DNA of 64,000 bases from Amblyomma americanum (taxonomy: Eukaryota; Arthropoda; Arachnida; Ixodida; Ixodidae): assembly GCF_052857255.1 (NCBI RefSeq), contig NW_027526693.1:1-64000 (forward strand), in the 5' to 3' direction. Below the pieces are notes generated by a model. The model ran no database searches, was not told the DNA's origin, and saw nothing but the letters and a program-made list of their open reading frames with translations. Positions 34,041-44,709 of the stretch are shown here, piece after piece (position 1 is the first letter of the stretch; every line of letters starts with the position of its first letter). A program made the position numbers and the translations under genes.

Positions 34041-34671
34041 GTGCAGCTGCATGTGCTGCGCGCTGATGAAAGATTAAGAGAATTGCTTGTGCTGCCATGA
34101 GGCGCAAGCAATCCGGAAAAAGCAAAAAGGCACACAGTGCGTAACGAGCTCAAAAAAGTTCAAGACTGTGCGCCTCAGCAAAGCATTGCTGGAAGTGGCC
34201 TTAACTCGGCGTGGATGTGAACCAGCTGGAAAAGGCAGAGTTTACAAACAGGTAATAAAGTAATATAACGAAAAGAGAATTATTGCAGCACATATTTTGT
34301 GCAGGCAGTTTCGGCATGCTGCGTACCACCAGTTTGTCTGGTTAACGTGGAAGAGGCTGGGGGAGAACAACCAACGGATTCTACCAAGCTGTGTGCTGAG
34401 CGCTGTTCGAAAGGAGTACCATACCAAAACTGGTTTATATACAGGCTTCAAGCATTACACGGAACGCTGGAACGAGAGAAAGCAAACGGCACTGGCAGAA
34501 GGTGGCGTTGATCTGTCGTTCGCCAAAGCGCGGGCCGCAGCGGAGCAAGCGCAGCCGGACGGCCGGCCGACTCTCCGTGAATGGCGTCACTTTCGCCAGT
34601 TCTCCGTCTCTGCCATCCCCCCACCCGGCGCTTCCGGAAGAGACGAGGGCGTGCCGGCGGAAAGTTTTTAA
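34041..34671 (+). pseudogene. P2X7-like Cys-rich domain gene, two exons, with a premature stop
   Basis: A polypyrimidine tract and acceptor (TTTTTTGTTCAGTTAG) end at 34040. Exon A (34041-34251) reads CSCMCCALMKD, TAA at 34075-34077, ENCLCCHEAQAIRK, then KTVRLSKALLEVALTRRG to VYKQ. Donor GTAATAAAG starts at 34252. A 57-nt intron ends in GCAG at 34308. Exon B opens in the same phase with FRHAAYHQFVWLTWKRLGEN, then RILPSCVLSAVRKE and LYTGFK, staying open to 34671. The pattern C-x-C..C..EN-xCC-x-E, ALxxVAL, RHAAYRQF-W and IPSCVV..IR matches the zinc-binding domain known from the P2X7 receptor tail and from many stand-alone animal proteins. The early stop and the altered first Cys-Gly motif suggest a dead copy. 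Upstream exons were not found. Confidence 0.7.
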
Positions 34672-35096
34672 GAAGCGATTGCAGCTCTGTTTGCGGACAG
34701 AATCGAGAAAAAATTTACATACATGATTTTCAACGTCTTTTCTTCCCAACCACAGCGTTTTATGCGATTTGAAAACCGTTTCAGCTTCCTTATAAGCACG
34801 CAAAGCAGCACTGAAGAAGTGGCTGCGCGAAAGACATCAGACGAAACGAAAAGCAACATCAATTGTTAAAAATGCACATAAAGTTTGGGTGCCGCGGGTG
34901 GCTCGAACTACAGACATCACTCGGACGTCCCTCGTTGCTCCCAACGAGCACGGAGAGATTGCGGGCGAAGGGGCTTCAAAGCAGGTGTGGTAGTATACCG
35001 CAAGGAGATGAAAACGGTAGCAACAATGTGGAAATGCTCCCAGTCTAACAAATAACCACATATTAAATCGAAAAGGACCTGAAAAGCCTTGCGTAG
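34672..35096. other. No gene recognised
   Basis: Spacer before Ty3-E. Around 34889-34917 GTGCCGCGGGTGGCTCGAACT has the look of an inverted tRNA-type B box, perhaps a SINE scrap, but no fold or second box supports it. Confidence 0.4.
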
Positions 35097-35100
35097 GGTT
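35097..35100. repeat. Target-site duplication GGTT of Ty3-E, left
   Basis: GGTT before the LTR start at 35101, matched at 45576-45579. Confidence 0.75.
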
Positions 35101-35260
35101 TGTAGCACCCCTCGCGCTGCGCTCGGCTCTCAGGTCATGGCACGCGGCGCCGGACAAGAAAGAGGAAGCTGGGCTAGGCCGCCGCAGCGCGAGCAGCGCA
35201 AATTATCAGTTCGAACTTCAACGCTGTCGGAGATGGTTCTTCTTCACCTTAGCTCCGACA
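35101..35260 (+). repeat. 5' LTR of Ty3-E
   Basis: TGTAGCACCCCTCGCG..AGCTCCGACA, 160 bp, alignable without gaps to the 3' LTR. Confidence 0.93.
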
Positions 35261-35264
35261 TATT

Positions 35265-35273
35265 TGGCGACCC
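35265..35273 (+). promoter_or_regulatory. Primer-binding site of Ty3-E
   Basis: TGGCGACCC four bases after the LTR. TGGCGACC has the form of a complement to a tRNA 3' end (GGTCGCCA), as known for the mdg1/412 type. It differs from Ty3-A and Ty3-D. Confidence 0.6.
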
Positions 35274-35303
35274 GGCTTAGAACACGCAACCCCATCCTCC
35301 TAC

Positions 35304-36166
35304 ATGGATTCCGCTGGCTCTGCCACCCTGCCTACCGGCGCCGACACGCCCCCGAACACTCAGCCTCTTGGTGCTTCGGTGGCCGCGTTCCAGCCAGTCA
35401 GCCTGCCACCATTTTGACCGAATAGTCCCCGCGCCTGGCTCCTGCAGGTTGAGGCGCATTTCCAGCTGCGACGTATCACCAGCCAGGAGACCAAGTTCCT
35501 CCACCTGGTGTCCACGCTGCCTCCTGACGTCGCTGCGGAGTTAGTGGACGTCATCAGCTCACCGGACACGGCTCGCTCCTTCGACACGTTGAAGGCAGCT
35601 CTCATCGGCCGCAAGTCTGCGCCCAAGCGCACCAAGCTCCAACAGCTCCTCAGTGGTACAGAGCTTGGTGACAGCCACCCTTCACAGATCCTCCGTCACA
35701 TGCGCCAGCTCCTCGGAGACTCCGCTGCAAAGCCAGACTCCCTTCTGCGTGAGTTCATTCAGCGTCTTCCCAGAGCATGGTCCTCGTCCTCGCGGCTGCG
35801 GGTGGTATCTCATTGGACAAGCTGGCCGAACTCGCTTACCGTGTTGCGGACTATTCAAAGCACCTCTCTGTCAGATCTGTGAACACTCCGCCTACAACTG
35901 CTACCGCCGACTCCCAGCTCGCGAGCATAGAAAGCCGACTGTATGGTCTGGCTTGCCAGGCGGCTCGATGTCCGCGCACCTTTGCTGCGCCTTTCTCCGC
36001 CGAGGTTCAGGCCACGCCACCACTCGCCGGCACCACCGTATTTTCAGCAGCTCTGCACGCAAGTGCACACACCCGTGCTCCTGGTCGGGAAACGCTGCAA
36101 CCGATCACTGACGGCGGAAAGTGGTACTGGTCAACGGACATTCCGCCTCTTTTACGTCTCGGATAA
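35304..36166 (+). pseudogene. Ty3-E Gag
   Basis: ATG at 35304 (MDSAGSATLPTGADTPPNTQ) starts Gag 43 bases after the LTR. A TGA in PF*PNSPRAW (about 35417) replaces an expected Trp codon. The core continues LLQVEAHFQLRRITSQETKF, LPPDVAAELVDVIS, AALIGRKSAPKRTKLQQLLS, LGDSHPSQILRHMRQLLGDS. This is the compact gag type of Ty3 elements whose proteins lack a strong CCHC array. Frame shifts near 35770 and 36000 break the rest. Confidence 0.85.
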
Positions 36167-36167
36167 G

Positions 36168-36420
36168 ATTACTTGCACTCATTTCATGATCGGCACGGGA
36201 GCACAAGTCAGCATCATAGCAGCCTCTAGGGGAGATCGCTGTCGCAAGGAAGGGACCTCTCCGCTCCAAGCGATCAACTCCCCCTTCACACGTACGGCCA
36301 ACGGTCCCCGACGCTTAAACTCTGATTGCGCCGCACGTTTCGCTGGATCTTATTATCGCTGACGTATCGCAAGCTGTTCTCGGCGCGGAATTCTTCAGTT
36401 TCTTCAACATATCCGTCAAC
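36168..36420 (+). pseudogene. Ty3-E aspartic protease, catalytic Asp lost
   Basis: FMIGTGAQVSIIAAS is encoded at about 36184-36228. The usual DTG is GTG here, with GGC at 36192-36194 in place of an Asp codon. The following [20 protein letters not shown] sequence (about 36380-36425, another frame) is the normal protease C-terminal block. Inactive. Confidence 0.8.
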
Positions 36421-36539
36421 ATGAAAGCTTATCGCCTCAAGGATCTCAGAACGCACCTCTTCGTCGACAGCGTACTCTCCACCACTGCGGCGACGGGGCT
36501 TCGCGCCCTCGTCCCTGTTTCGCTTGTATACGAAAATTA

Positions 36540-37345
36540 TGGCTGATTTTCCGAACCTCACAAAGCCGCATACCAGAGTCACCGGTGAAGCACTCGATCA
36601 CTCACCACATCGTGCCTTCGGGAACTCTGGTGTTTGCTCGCCTTCGCCATTTGACGGGGGAACGCCTCGTCATCGCTCGCCGTGAGTTCCAGCACATGCT
36701 GGAACTCGGCATAGTACGCCATTCCTCCAGGAACTGGGCATCGCAACATCACATTGTGCCAAAGAAAGGTCCGGGTGACTGGAGACCGTGTGGAGATTAC
36801 CGCGCCCTCAACGCTCACACTTTACCAGACCGCTATCCACTTCCTCATATACAGGACTTCACATAAAATCTGGCTGGGTGCACGATCTTCTCTAAAATTG
36901 ACTTATTGAAGGCTTATCAAATTCACGTGGAGCCCGCTGGTATTCCGAACACGGTCATTACCACACCGTTCAGCTTTTTTGGTACTTGCGAATGCCTTTT
37001 GGATTTAGCAATGCCGCACAGACTTTTCAGCGAGCTATCAGCAATGTTACGCGAGTTCTCGACTTCATGTTCGCTAACATCGATGGTCGCCTCGTAGCAA
37101 GTTCATCCGGTTATGAGCGTGAAGCTCATCTGTGCGCCCTCTTCCACCGGATGGATGAATATGGGCTCATCATCAATCCGAACAAGTGCCTCTTTAGCGT
37201 AGCTACAATACAGTTCCTCGGCCACTTTGTCACTCCCCAAGCATTCGGCCTCTCGACAGCAAAGTCAAAGCTATTCAAGAATTTCCCACCCCCACGTCAC
37301 TCAAAAAGATCAGAGAATTCTTGGGCCTCCTGAAATTTCATCGCC
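36540..37345 (+). pseudogene. Ty3-E reverse transcriptase, catalytic box mutated
   Basis: Blocks in order: [60 protein letters not shown] and [13 protein letters not shown], then a stop at about 36866; IDLLKAYQIHVEP; LRMPFGFSNAAQTFQRAI; and FLGHFVTPQAFG. The YxDD box at 37076-37087 reads Asn-Ile-Asp-Gly, so Tyr and the second Asp are lost. Frame changes occur near 36960 and 37250. Confidence 0.9.
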
Positions 37346-37419
37346 GTTTTCTTCCGAAGTGCGCATCTTTCCAGAAGCCTCTGGCCGATCTTCTGATCAC
37401 GAGAAAAGATTCTACTGCG

Positions 37420-37960
37420 CCGCATCAGTGAACTGAGGATGCTGCCGCTGCATTTGCTGCTGCCAAGAAGGCTCTTGCAGGCGCCACTTGGCTCATACAT
37501 CCAGTTCCTGATGCTCCACTGCGCCTCGTCACCGACGCCTCGAGCCCTGCCATCGGCGCAGTTCTCGAGCTGCACGTCTCTAGTTGGCAGCCCTTTGGTT
37601 TTTCTCCCAAAAGCTGAAGCCACCTGAGAATAAATACAGCACCTTTCGTTGAGAATTGCTCGCTGTGTACCTCGCCATCAAGCAGTTTCGCTACTTCCTG
37701 GAGGGCCGAGACTTTCACGTCATCACGGACCGCAAGCCTGTGACGTTTCCCTTCCAAAGAAACCACAGCATCTACACTACACGCGAGATCCGCCAAGTGT
37801 TTTATCTCCTAGTTTACAGTGGATCTCCGTCACGTCCATGGCCCGGAGAATGCTGCTGCTGATCCGGTTTCCCGTGTTAGTGAAACGGCGTCCGAATCAC
37901 CAGTGAACATGGAGGAGCTAGCGGCTGCACAGCGCAGTGATCTAGAGCTGCATTGACTTC
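37420..37960 (+). pseudogene. Ty3-E RNase H
   Basis: AAFAAAKKALAGATWLIHPV and LRLVTDASSPAIGAVLE (about 37440-37570) give the first RNase H Asp. LAVYLAIKQFRYFLEGRDFH with VITDRKPVTF (about 37656-37750) gives the second conserved Asp segment. A TGA and a short frame change separate the halves near 37616. Order and spacing are normal. Confidence 0.85.
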
Positions 37961-38099
37961 GCTCTTCATCCACGTCTCTGTCCTTCACCGAATGTCCCCT
38001 GCCGTTTTCCTCTGAATTCATTACGTGCGAGACACCGTCTGGCGTCTCGCCCACTTACGTACCTTTGGCTTTTTTGGCAGCATTTCTAGAAAATTAGAC

Positions 38100-38466
38100 C
38101 GCCTGAGCCACCCTGGTACTCATGCTGCGCAGAAGCTGGTCACATCACGTTTCCTCTGACCAAGTATCAATGCCGACGCCCGTCATTGGGCACGAACCTG
38201 CCTTCTCTGCCAGCGCGTTAAAGCAGACCGGCACACAGTCACGCCTCCCTCTCCTTTTCGGCCGCCCGCCGCGCGGTTTTCTCACGTTCACATAGACATT
38301 GTTCGACCGCTCCCCGTATCGCGTGGGGCCTGCTATCTGCTCACATGTGTGAATGGTTTCACCCGCTGGCCCGAGGCATTGCCCACTGCTGACACTACTG
38401 CTGAGACCGTTGCTTCGGCGTTCATGGCCGGTTGGGTCTCGCTTCGGCTGCCCGTCTGTCGTCACC
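38100..38466 (+). pseudogene. Ty3-E integrase, N-terminal half
   Basis: The plus strand encodes HVHIDIVRPLPVSRGACYLL and TCVNGFTRWPEALPTADTTA, with the first catalytic Asp in HIDIV (about 38290). A one-base shift near 38430 moves the following SRFG-PSVVT into another frame. The coding is cut at ACC (38464-38466) by the DNA element. Confidence 0.88.
38464..38466. repeat. Target-site duplication ACC, left
   Basis: ACC, the Thr codon of the integrase TD motif, repeated at 44707-44709. Confidence 0.6.
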
Positions 38467-38550
38467 ACACACTAAACAAAAATCAACCCAGATGGGTGTT
38501 TTTGGCTTGTCCTCTAGCGACCTCCCTAATCGAAGTTCGAAATACACCGT

Positions 38551-38727
38551 TAGATTTCGAGCAGATTTCCGCTCCAAAAAATACGGAGGACTGGCGGTTG
38601 GCGAAGGGAGCAGATATGGTGTAGATTTTTACACCAAAAAGTACGAAGCACTCGCGGCTGACAATGGGAGTAGATTTGTTGTAGATTTTTGCACCAAAAA
38701 AAAAGAACTTGCGGTTAGCAATGGGAG
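38551..38727. repeat. Three tandem 60-bp subterminal units
   Basis: Three units of about 60 bp (about 38551, 38610, 38670) each contain a CAGATTT/TAGATTT..CCAAAAA block and a GCGGYT..AATGGGAG block. The second holds the palindrome GGTGTAGATTTTTACACC (38618-38635). They lie about 85-260 bp from the left terminus of the DNA element. Confidence 0.8.
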
Positions 38728-40167
38728 GTTTCAACCGCGGCGATACGCTGAGCGGTGGCTGCGGCGTCGTGTTTATGCAGGCGCCAAGATTTCGGAACGC
38801 CGGTATACAGGAGGAGGAGGTGATGACAGCGGTCTGTTTTTCTGTATTGCATTTTTGCTCTTTCTAACAGAGCTTCTAGAACAGCTAACAATACAGGCGG
38901 AACGGTGCTGGTTCGTTAATCACACTACTCAGGTTCGAATGCGCTTTGTAATCAAGAACAAAGCCTAATCGAACCTCAATGTTAAGGTATACCAGCTAGC
39001 CCGTTCCGTCCATGAAGTTGTACTGCAAGGAACAGGGCAGAAAAGCTGGAGAAAGTGTACCGGACTGGTGTGTTCATCTCCTTCTCCTGGATACACCTCC
39101 TTCTCCTGGATCGTTGCACGATCGTGGCGCCATGCATACACACGACGTTGCAGTCACGTCGCAACGTATTGCCGTACATCGCGGAAACAAAACGAGACCA
39201 GCGGCGGCGGCAAAAAAACGTCTTTAATCTGATTCCTCTGTTCATACGGCACTTCTGTAAAAAATACAAAAACCATGGCTCCGGCGCTAGCCGAAATAAA
39301 CTTGACGGTGTGGTCCGCAATGGGCAAGAAAAGCAGAGTTGGGGAGACGGCAGACACATTTTTTCTTCTCGTGTAAGTATGCCGTGTCTTCAGTCTGGTC
39401 CAAAAACGGTATCCCTGAACGCCGTGAATCCTTGAATGCCGTGCTCAACTCGCGCCTTGAAAATATTTTTCGAATACTAGTTTCATCGAGTTTACAAGTC
39501 CTCAAAGTCTATAAAAGCAGAAGGATTTGCTGTAAGGATTACACAAAAACATGGCACATAGCTTGTGCTCCCTGGCTTTATTTTCCAAGAAAAATATAGT
39601 TCTTGGATTTTACCTTCATAGTGCAAGGTAGCTGTGTAAGTTTGTTAGACATCACTTTTCGAGACTGCAGTTTTAAAAACTTTACTAAACATTATTACTA
39701 GCACATCCTGAAAACACTGTACACAACCTCACTTGCGCATGCGATATACATTAATTTCATTGGACGTTCGAAAACACTGAATTACACAGACCACTGATAC
39801 AAATAGCATAGAATTATCAAAAATACCAGTTGCGAACTTACAGACATACATGAAATATTGACACCAGCAGCATTTAAAGGCTGCATAAGTATGGTATGTC
39901 AAGCTTATTCAATTGAAAACGAATTGAAGAGCCTGCGTAAACAAAAGGTCACAAAGACCTGTATAATGCAATTTCATTTTTAAATGGAGCACAATAAACA
40001 ACATTTGAAACCACAATTCTTGGACAGGTATTAGGGATAGGGACGAACTTGAAATCAGCACCTAAAACTAATCAAAACGATATAATTGCAAATCTTGAAA
40101 AATCATGCAGATTTCACTTCAAAACTTCTTCGCTACACTTCCGGCTAACTGGTGCACTCAAAAACGA

Positions 40168-40632
40168 TTATCTAAAAAAAATGTTAGGCACCAGACAATT
40201 CCTAGTAGCTAACTCCAAGTGGCTAAATTTAAGATGCAGATCTACAAAGTACAGTAAAAGACTAGTAAATTTGTGATTAATTAAGTAATTGAACTTGTGA
40301 AGGCCTGGGTCGAAGAGCATTTCTGCATGAAAACTGAATTGTTCACCTAATCTATTATCACCATTAATTTTTGTTCTAATTGCAGGATATATATAAATGT
40401 TAGCAACTGCGTCATGTGGCAGAACGGGCAAACTATTAAAAAACAGAAAAACTTCAAAATGCTGACAGTGCTCCATGGAAGCTTTCGGAGCTAGATACAA
40501 AAAGATAAAAACCATGATTAGGCCATGCAAGGACAAGAAACCAGTGGGGTGATGATTCTTATGGTCAACGAAATGTTGCTGTTCCTCTTTTGTCATGCAT
40601 TTCCATGACGACACATAATGCAAGTACAGCAT
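40168..40632 (-). other. Unrecognised 154-codon open frame in the DNA element
   Basis: The longest open frame of the insert. Its translation is rich in hydrophobic and His residues and begins MLYLHYVSSWKCMTKEEQQH. No family motif is seen, base composition equals the AT-rich surroundings, and no start context or splice pattern supports it. It is listed because of its position and length. Confidence 0.15.
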
Positions 40633-41013
40633 TTGTCAAAGTTTAGAGCCGAAGAAATTCGCTTCCGAGCCTTGTTGTGCATTTCTAGCATTCCAGATTA
40701 ATTGAAGGTACAGAGAATCTTGCCCTGACCACCATGAATGTTGGACGTCCATGGATGCTCAGAGGCCTTATTACGAAGCCAAACCCTTGGGTTTTTTACT
40801 TTTTGACAAATGCTATAGATCAGTTTTCTCACAGATTCATGCTGATATTGTTTTCCTTTTTCTTCACTCTGGCCAACTCTATCGTGTTAAGGTTGAAAAA
40901 ATATAGCAGCAAAGATTGTGTTCCACTATCAGTGTTCCAAACAATACTAAAAAACTGCACACGTACAACATGTACAGGCGGATAGAAGAGGCAGCTGTGA
41001 AGAACAGATGACG

Positions 41014-41248
41014 TTTATTAAAAAACTGATGAGGTCGAAACCATCGCAGCGTGATTAGTCTAAGCCAAGCCTCTAAAAGCACTTTCAAGAAAGGTCAGCA
41101 GACAGAGTGCCTTCTTCAGATTTTCCAAACGGAACACCCAGAAGGCTGCAAACAGCACAATTCCCACAGAAGCGATGAGGTTTTCACTAAATGTTGCAGG
41201 CCAATGAACAGGAAAGCTGTGCCTTGATAGGTGAGGAGGCATGCTGTA
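41014..41248 (-). other. Possible terminal exon with membrane segment and poly(A) signal
   Basis: On the minus strand, after an acceptor-like ACATACAG near 41244, the frame reads MPPHLSRHSFPVHWPATFSE, then the hydrophobic NLIASVGIVLFAAFWVFRLE, and ends LTFLESAFRGLA with TAG at 41060-41062. AATAAA follows 41 bases later (41014-41019 on the plus strand). Stop, spacing and signal resemble the 3' end of a transcribed gene. I do not recognise the protein. Alternatively it is a chance open frame. Confidence 0.3.
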
Positions 41249-43873
41249 TGTACTTGGTCCGGCAAAATTAAAAACGAAATATCACTGACATTACTTACAC
41301 TTGTACAAGTGTAAAGAAATGCTGTCGCATTTCAGTATCATGCACATTATGACTACACTATCCTAGGGATGAATTTATAAGGGTGTGGTCTCCCCTCCCC
41401 AAAGTGAGAAATTTTAAATAGAAAAACTATGCTCAATCCAATTTTTGCAGGAATAAAGTCAAGGAAATGCAAGGTTGAAACATGTAAATGACCAATTTTT
41501 AAAGATAATGGTAACCAGGCTAATGTACTTGGAGCTATAAAAACTGTCTGGCTTCCACTTCATTGCCCAACACTATATGCAGGACATCTTGGCGACAAGT
41601 TTCTTATCAAATTTTTTTCCTTAATGATTCGTTATAATGGATGAATCGCTTTGCGATAATTTTGCTTAGAAACCAAAGTGTCCATATTACGGAGGCGCGA
41701 CTGTACATATGATTTATTCATGAGAGCCATGATCGCACTTAGTGGGCCAACACAACTATCCAAAAGTTAAATAAAATGCTGTAATGGCCTCCTTACCAAA
41801 GATTTGGAAACCTTATTCTAGCTGTAAGACAACAGAGCTGCTCAATCTCATTTAATTGCAACTAGTGCAGCAACAGCCTATCTCTATCGAACTTAGAGGC
41901 TAAAGAAACAATGGTGAGCCACTGCCCATAGGGAGAGTGATACAAAGTGGGTATTCGAAAGGTACAGCTGCGCACGAAAAAGATACCACTCTTGCTTTTT
42001 CCGTGACATTTGATAGATACGTCAAATACAGGAATTTTTGCTGAACATAGAAGAAGCAAATGTTCTCTAGGGAATCACATTTAGAGCACCTATAACAGCC
42101 CGGGAAGCAACAATCAGTACTGCCCATGAATCATATATGTGCGTGTATAATGAATACCTAAAAATGCATAAGTGGCATAGTGTTGTTCAAAATGTGCATC
42201 GCTATTATACACAGCTTGTGAAGTAGCACTTCCCGAGGATTGGATGCCATCGAAGAGTACAAGGCAAAGCGCTCATTCCCCACTGAAAATAAAAAAATAG
42301 GGGCACCGTATCCAGACCTGATTACCATTTGTCAATAAACTGACAAAACCACAGTCGCAAATCGAATCATGGTGATCGCCTCTCTATAGTTTCGTGGAAG
42401 TCTAAGGAAACGACATCTGTCTCAAAATTGAATTATTGGATTTGTGAAAAGGCTGGTAGTGAACACGCATGAAAATGAGACAGTAGCAATGCAAATCCCA
42501 AAATAGCAGCGTGTCAGTGCGCTGTATCTGGCTCAGTCATGAAAGTACTCTATTTTCAGAACTGTGCATAGTTGCAGCAGTTACACTGGCTCCTTATTCC
42601 TACTAGTGTCTTTTTTAATTTCACAAGTAAATACGCCTGAATTTTAAAGAAAACCCCTTGGGGGTCAGCAGCTCCATATTGTCACTGTTTGCATTTCGAC
42701 TCTTGGCAAGATAACGGAACACCGGGGCTCTGTGCCAGCCCCATTCTTCAATAAATAATCACAAATCCTAAAATTTGCTATTGCTCGTGACATCAATGCT
42801 TAATTTTGACTGAATTCTGCGCCTTAAAGGCAGTCATCAGATGCTCAGATAAATACTGAGCTGCTATTTTCGTACAAATATTTCAGTTCCTGCCTATGCC
42901 CACTGATAATTTGCACGAAAATACCTACAAGTGTTGCAGGGAGCATCTTTGCGACTTAGCTCTGAACTGTTTGGTACTGCTTGTAGATTAAACTGATGCA
43001 ACCTTGGAGTTCTTCATAGATTAGAAACTTGACAGAACAATGTCCAGTCAGGTTTGATACTAAACAAGTCATTATGAATGAAATGTATTTTGTTCGAATT
43101 ACTGGCTTCAATACTGATAGTGAACAAGAGAATGAAGTATGTGATGCTTTGAAATTAAAGCAGCTGGTATATTTTCAAAAATAGTGACAGCACGTTTACA
43201 TTTCACCCATCGGAGTTATGCCGCAACGAACCGCAGAGCATACGGCAAGAACTGACAGCAGTTAATTTCTCGCTTTCACTCGTGTTCCAGAGTCAAAATG
43301 ATTGCACCAGTGTGCTTAAAGGAATAAGTAATCTGATTGGAATCCTAAATGTGGCGGCCGAATCTAAGACGGCAGAATACAAGTATACACTTCAGAAGCT
43401 TTGGGCACATTCATTTGCTGCGACTCGCACGATAAGTAAAATTATGTTTTTTGTGGGGAACCGTGCTATTTTAGAAAAAGCGACCTAATTTTTTTATGTT
43501 AATAGCGATGCCGCCTACCTCGTTCTGCGAACATGCATAAAATTAACAATGGCCAAAAAATGCGGCGAATATCCAAACTAAAATGAGACAAATGCTTCGG
43601 AGAGCACTAAAATAAAAATGCCGAAACCCTACATTAGCTTGCAACGTGTACTTCAGTGCAGACGCAAGCATACTTGTACAGAGCGCTTGTGCGGTGCTTT
43701 TCAGAATGAAGGCGAACTCACAACGCATTCAGTTGGATTGACTGACAATGCAAGCGCTCAAGCGCTGGCGCAGTCATATAAAACAACCCATACACTAGCA
43801 GCACGTCGTTAAGAAAACTGCGCCAATATTTTGCTCCATTGTACAACGATATTTAAGACGCAAAATCACTTAC

Positions 43874-44118
43874 CATGAGGGCGAGACGGATGTGAGACGG
43901 CAGGGATTGAAAAATATCCTTCCGGACAGCAGTGTTGAGGTAGAAACGTTTCTCCCGCTGGCCAAGGGCGCGGCAAAGCCAGCGCTTCTCTCGATTCGCT
44001 CACAACGGCGCCTACCACCATTCGCAAACCAGAGCGAGGGGCGAGCTTTGTCGCCGTTTGCGATATCCACTTCCGTGGACTCGGTTAAGTAGGCCTCTTT
44101 CCATTCTCCGTCGCACAT
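43874..44118 (-). other. Possible first coding exon with GTAAGT donor
   Basis: The minus-strand segment is GC-richer than its surroundings. One frame opens at ATG 44118 (MCDGEWKEAYLTESTEVDIA) and stays open to a canonical donor ATG|GTAAGT at about 43880. Another frame reads REKRFYLNTAVRKDIFQSLP just before the donor and looks protein-like but lacks a start. A TATA-like TATACTTTTATT lies upstream near 44395. It could belong to the same transcript as the terminal exon at 41 kb. No family recognised. Confidence 0.3.
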
Positions 44119-44469
44119 TGAAAAGCAAGAGAGGAGAACGCGAAGTCGCCGCTCACGATATCCGTTCCAAGAGAGACTCCAGGCAATCCACAGTGCTCAA
44201 TTCTGCGACGCAATCTGAGATGGCTCCGCTGGCGCTGCTAGGACTAGCGCCTACGCCGCTCACAGTCGCAGCGTCCGCATTCACGACTCTCTCGCCGTCT
44301 TCTGAAGACTAATCCTTTGCGCCGCCTGCTGTCGATTGCATCTCTACCGAAACCAAAACTTGCTGTTTCGTTCCGGAACTAAGCGAAACGGAATAAAAGT
44401 ATACAATCACACTGGCGCCTTCTTTTGAACAGCAACAGCAATTTGACCTCGCTCCGTCTCAGTTGCCGT

Positions 44470-44491
44470 ACGGTGTTTTTTTCTACACCGT
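44470..44491. repeat. Right subterminal palindrome of the DNA element
   Basis: ACGGTGT-TTTTTTCT-ACACCGT. Its reverse complement shares the core GGTGTAGA-W5-ACACC with the left units, so the two ends carry the motif in inverted orientation. Confidence 0.6.
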
Positions 44492-44706
44492 TCGGAAGGT
44501 TCGGATTGGCGGTAACCACTCCATTAGAGACGGCTGATGAACGATTGCGGACCTCGTTAGCACGCCGTCAGTTCTAGCTTGTGTTACTTTGATGTTTATG
44601 ATATCATGTGCTCCGTTTTACCGGTGTTCGCGTCTGGCGATGCGTAGTTTTCAAGCGGACGAACAGCGATAAACCTCCCATCTCGTGTTATTCGTGTTTA
44701 GTGTGG

Positions 44707-44709
44707 ACC
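44707..44709. repeat. Target-site duplication ACC, right
   Basis: The partner of 38464-38466. Confidence 0.6.

Larger units (their letters stand above)
38467..44706. mobile_element. 6.24-kb DNA transposon with CACTA-like ends, transposase not recognised
   Basis: The segment interrupts the Ty3-E integrase and has inverted ends. The left end is ACACACTAAACA and the reverse complement of the right end is CCACACTAAACA (11 of 12 match), with further similarity to an AGATGGG about 20 bases in. A 3-bp duplication (ACC) fits CACTA/EnSpm-type elements, although the exact CACTA is set in by three bases. Subterminal palindromic repeats lie near both ends. The interior is mostly AT-rich. No open frame resembles a known DDE transposase, so it may be non-autonomous, or its transposase may be intron-split or decayed. 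Superfamily is inferred from termini only. Confidence 0.7.

Noticed and set aside
33786..34052. 88-codon minus-strand frame next to the P2X7-like exons
   Set aside because: It overlaps the acceptor and exon A of the plus-strand gene model and has no recognisable motif.
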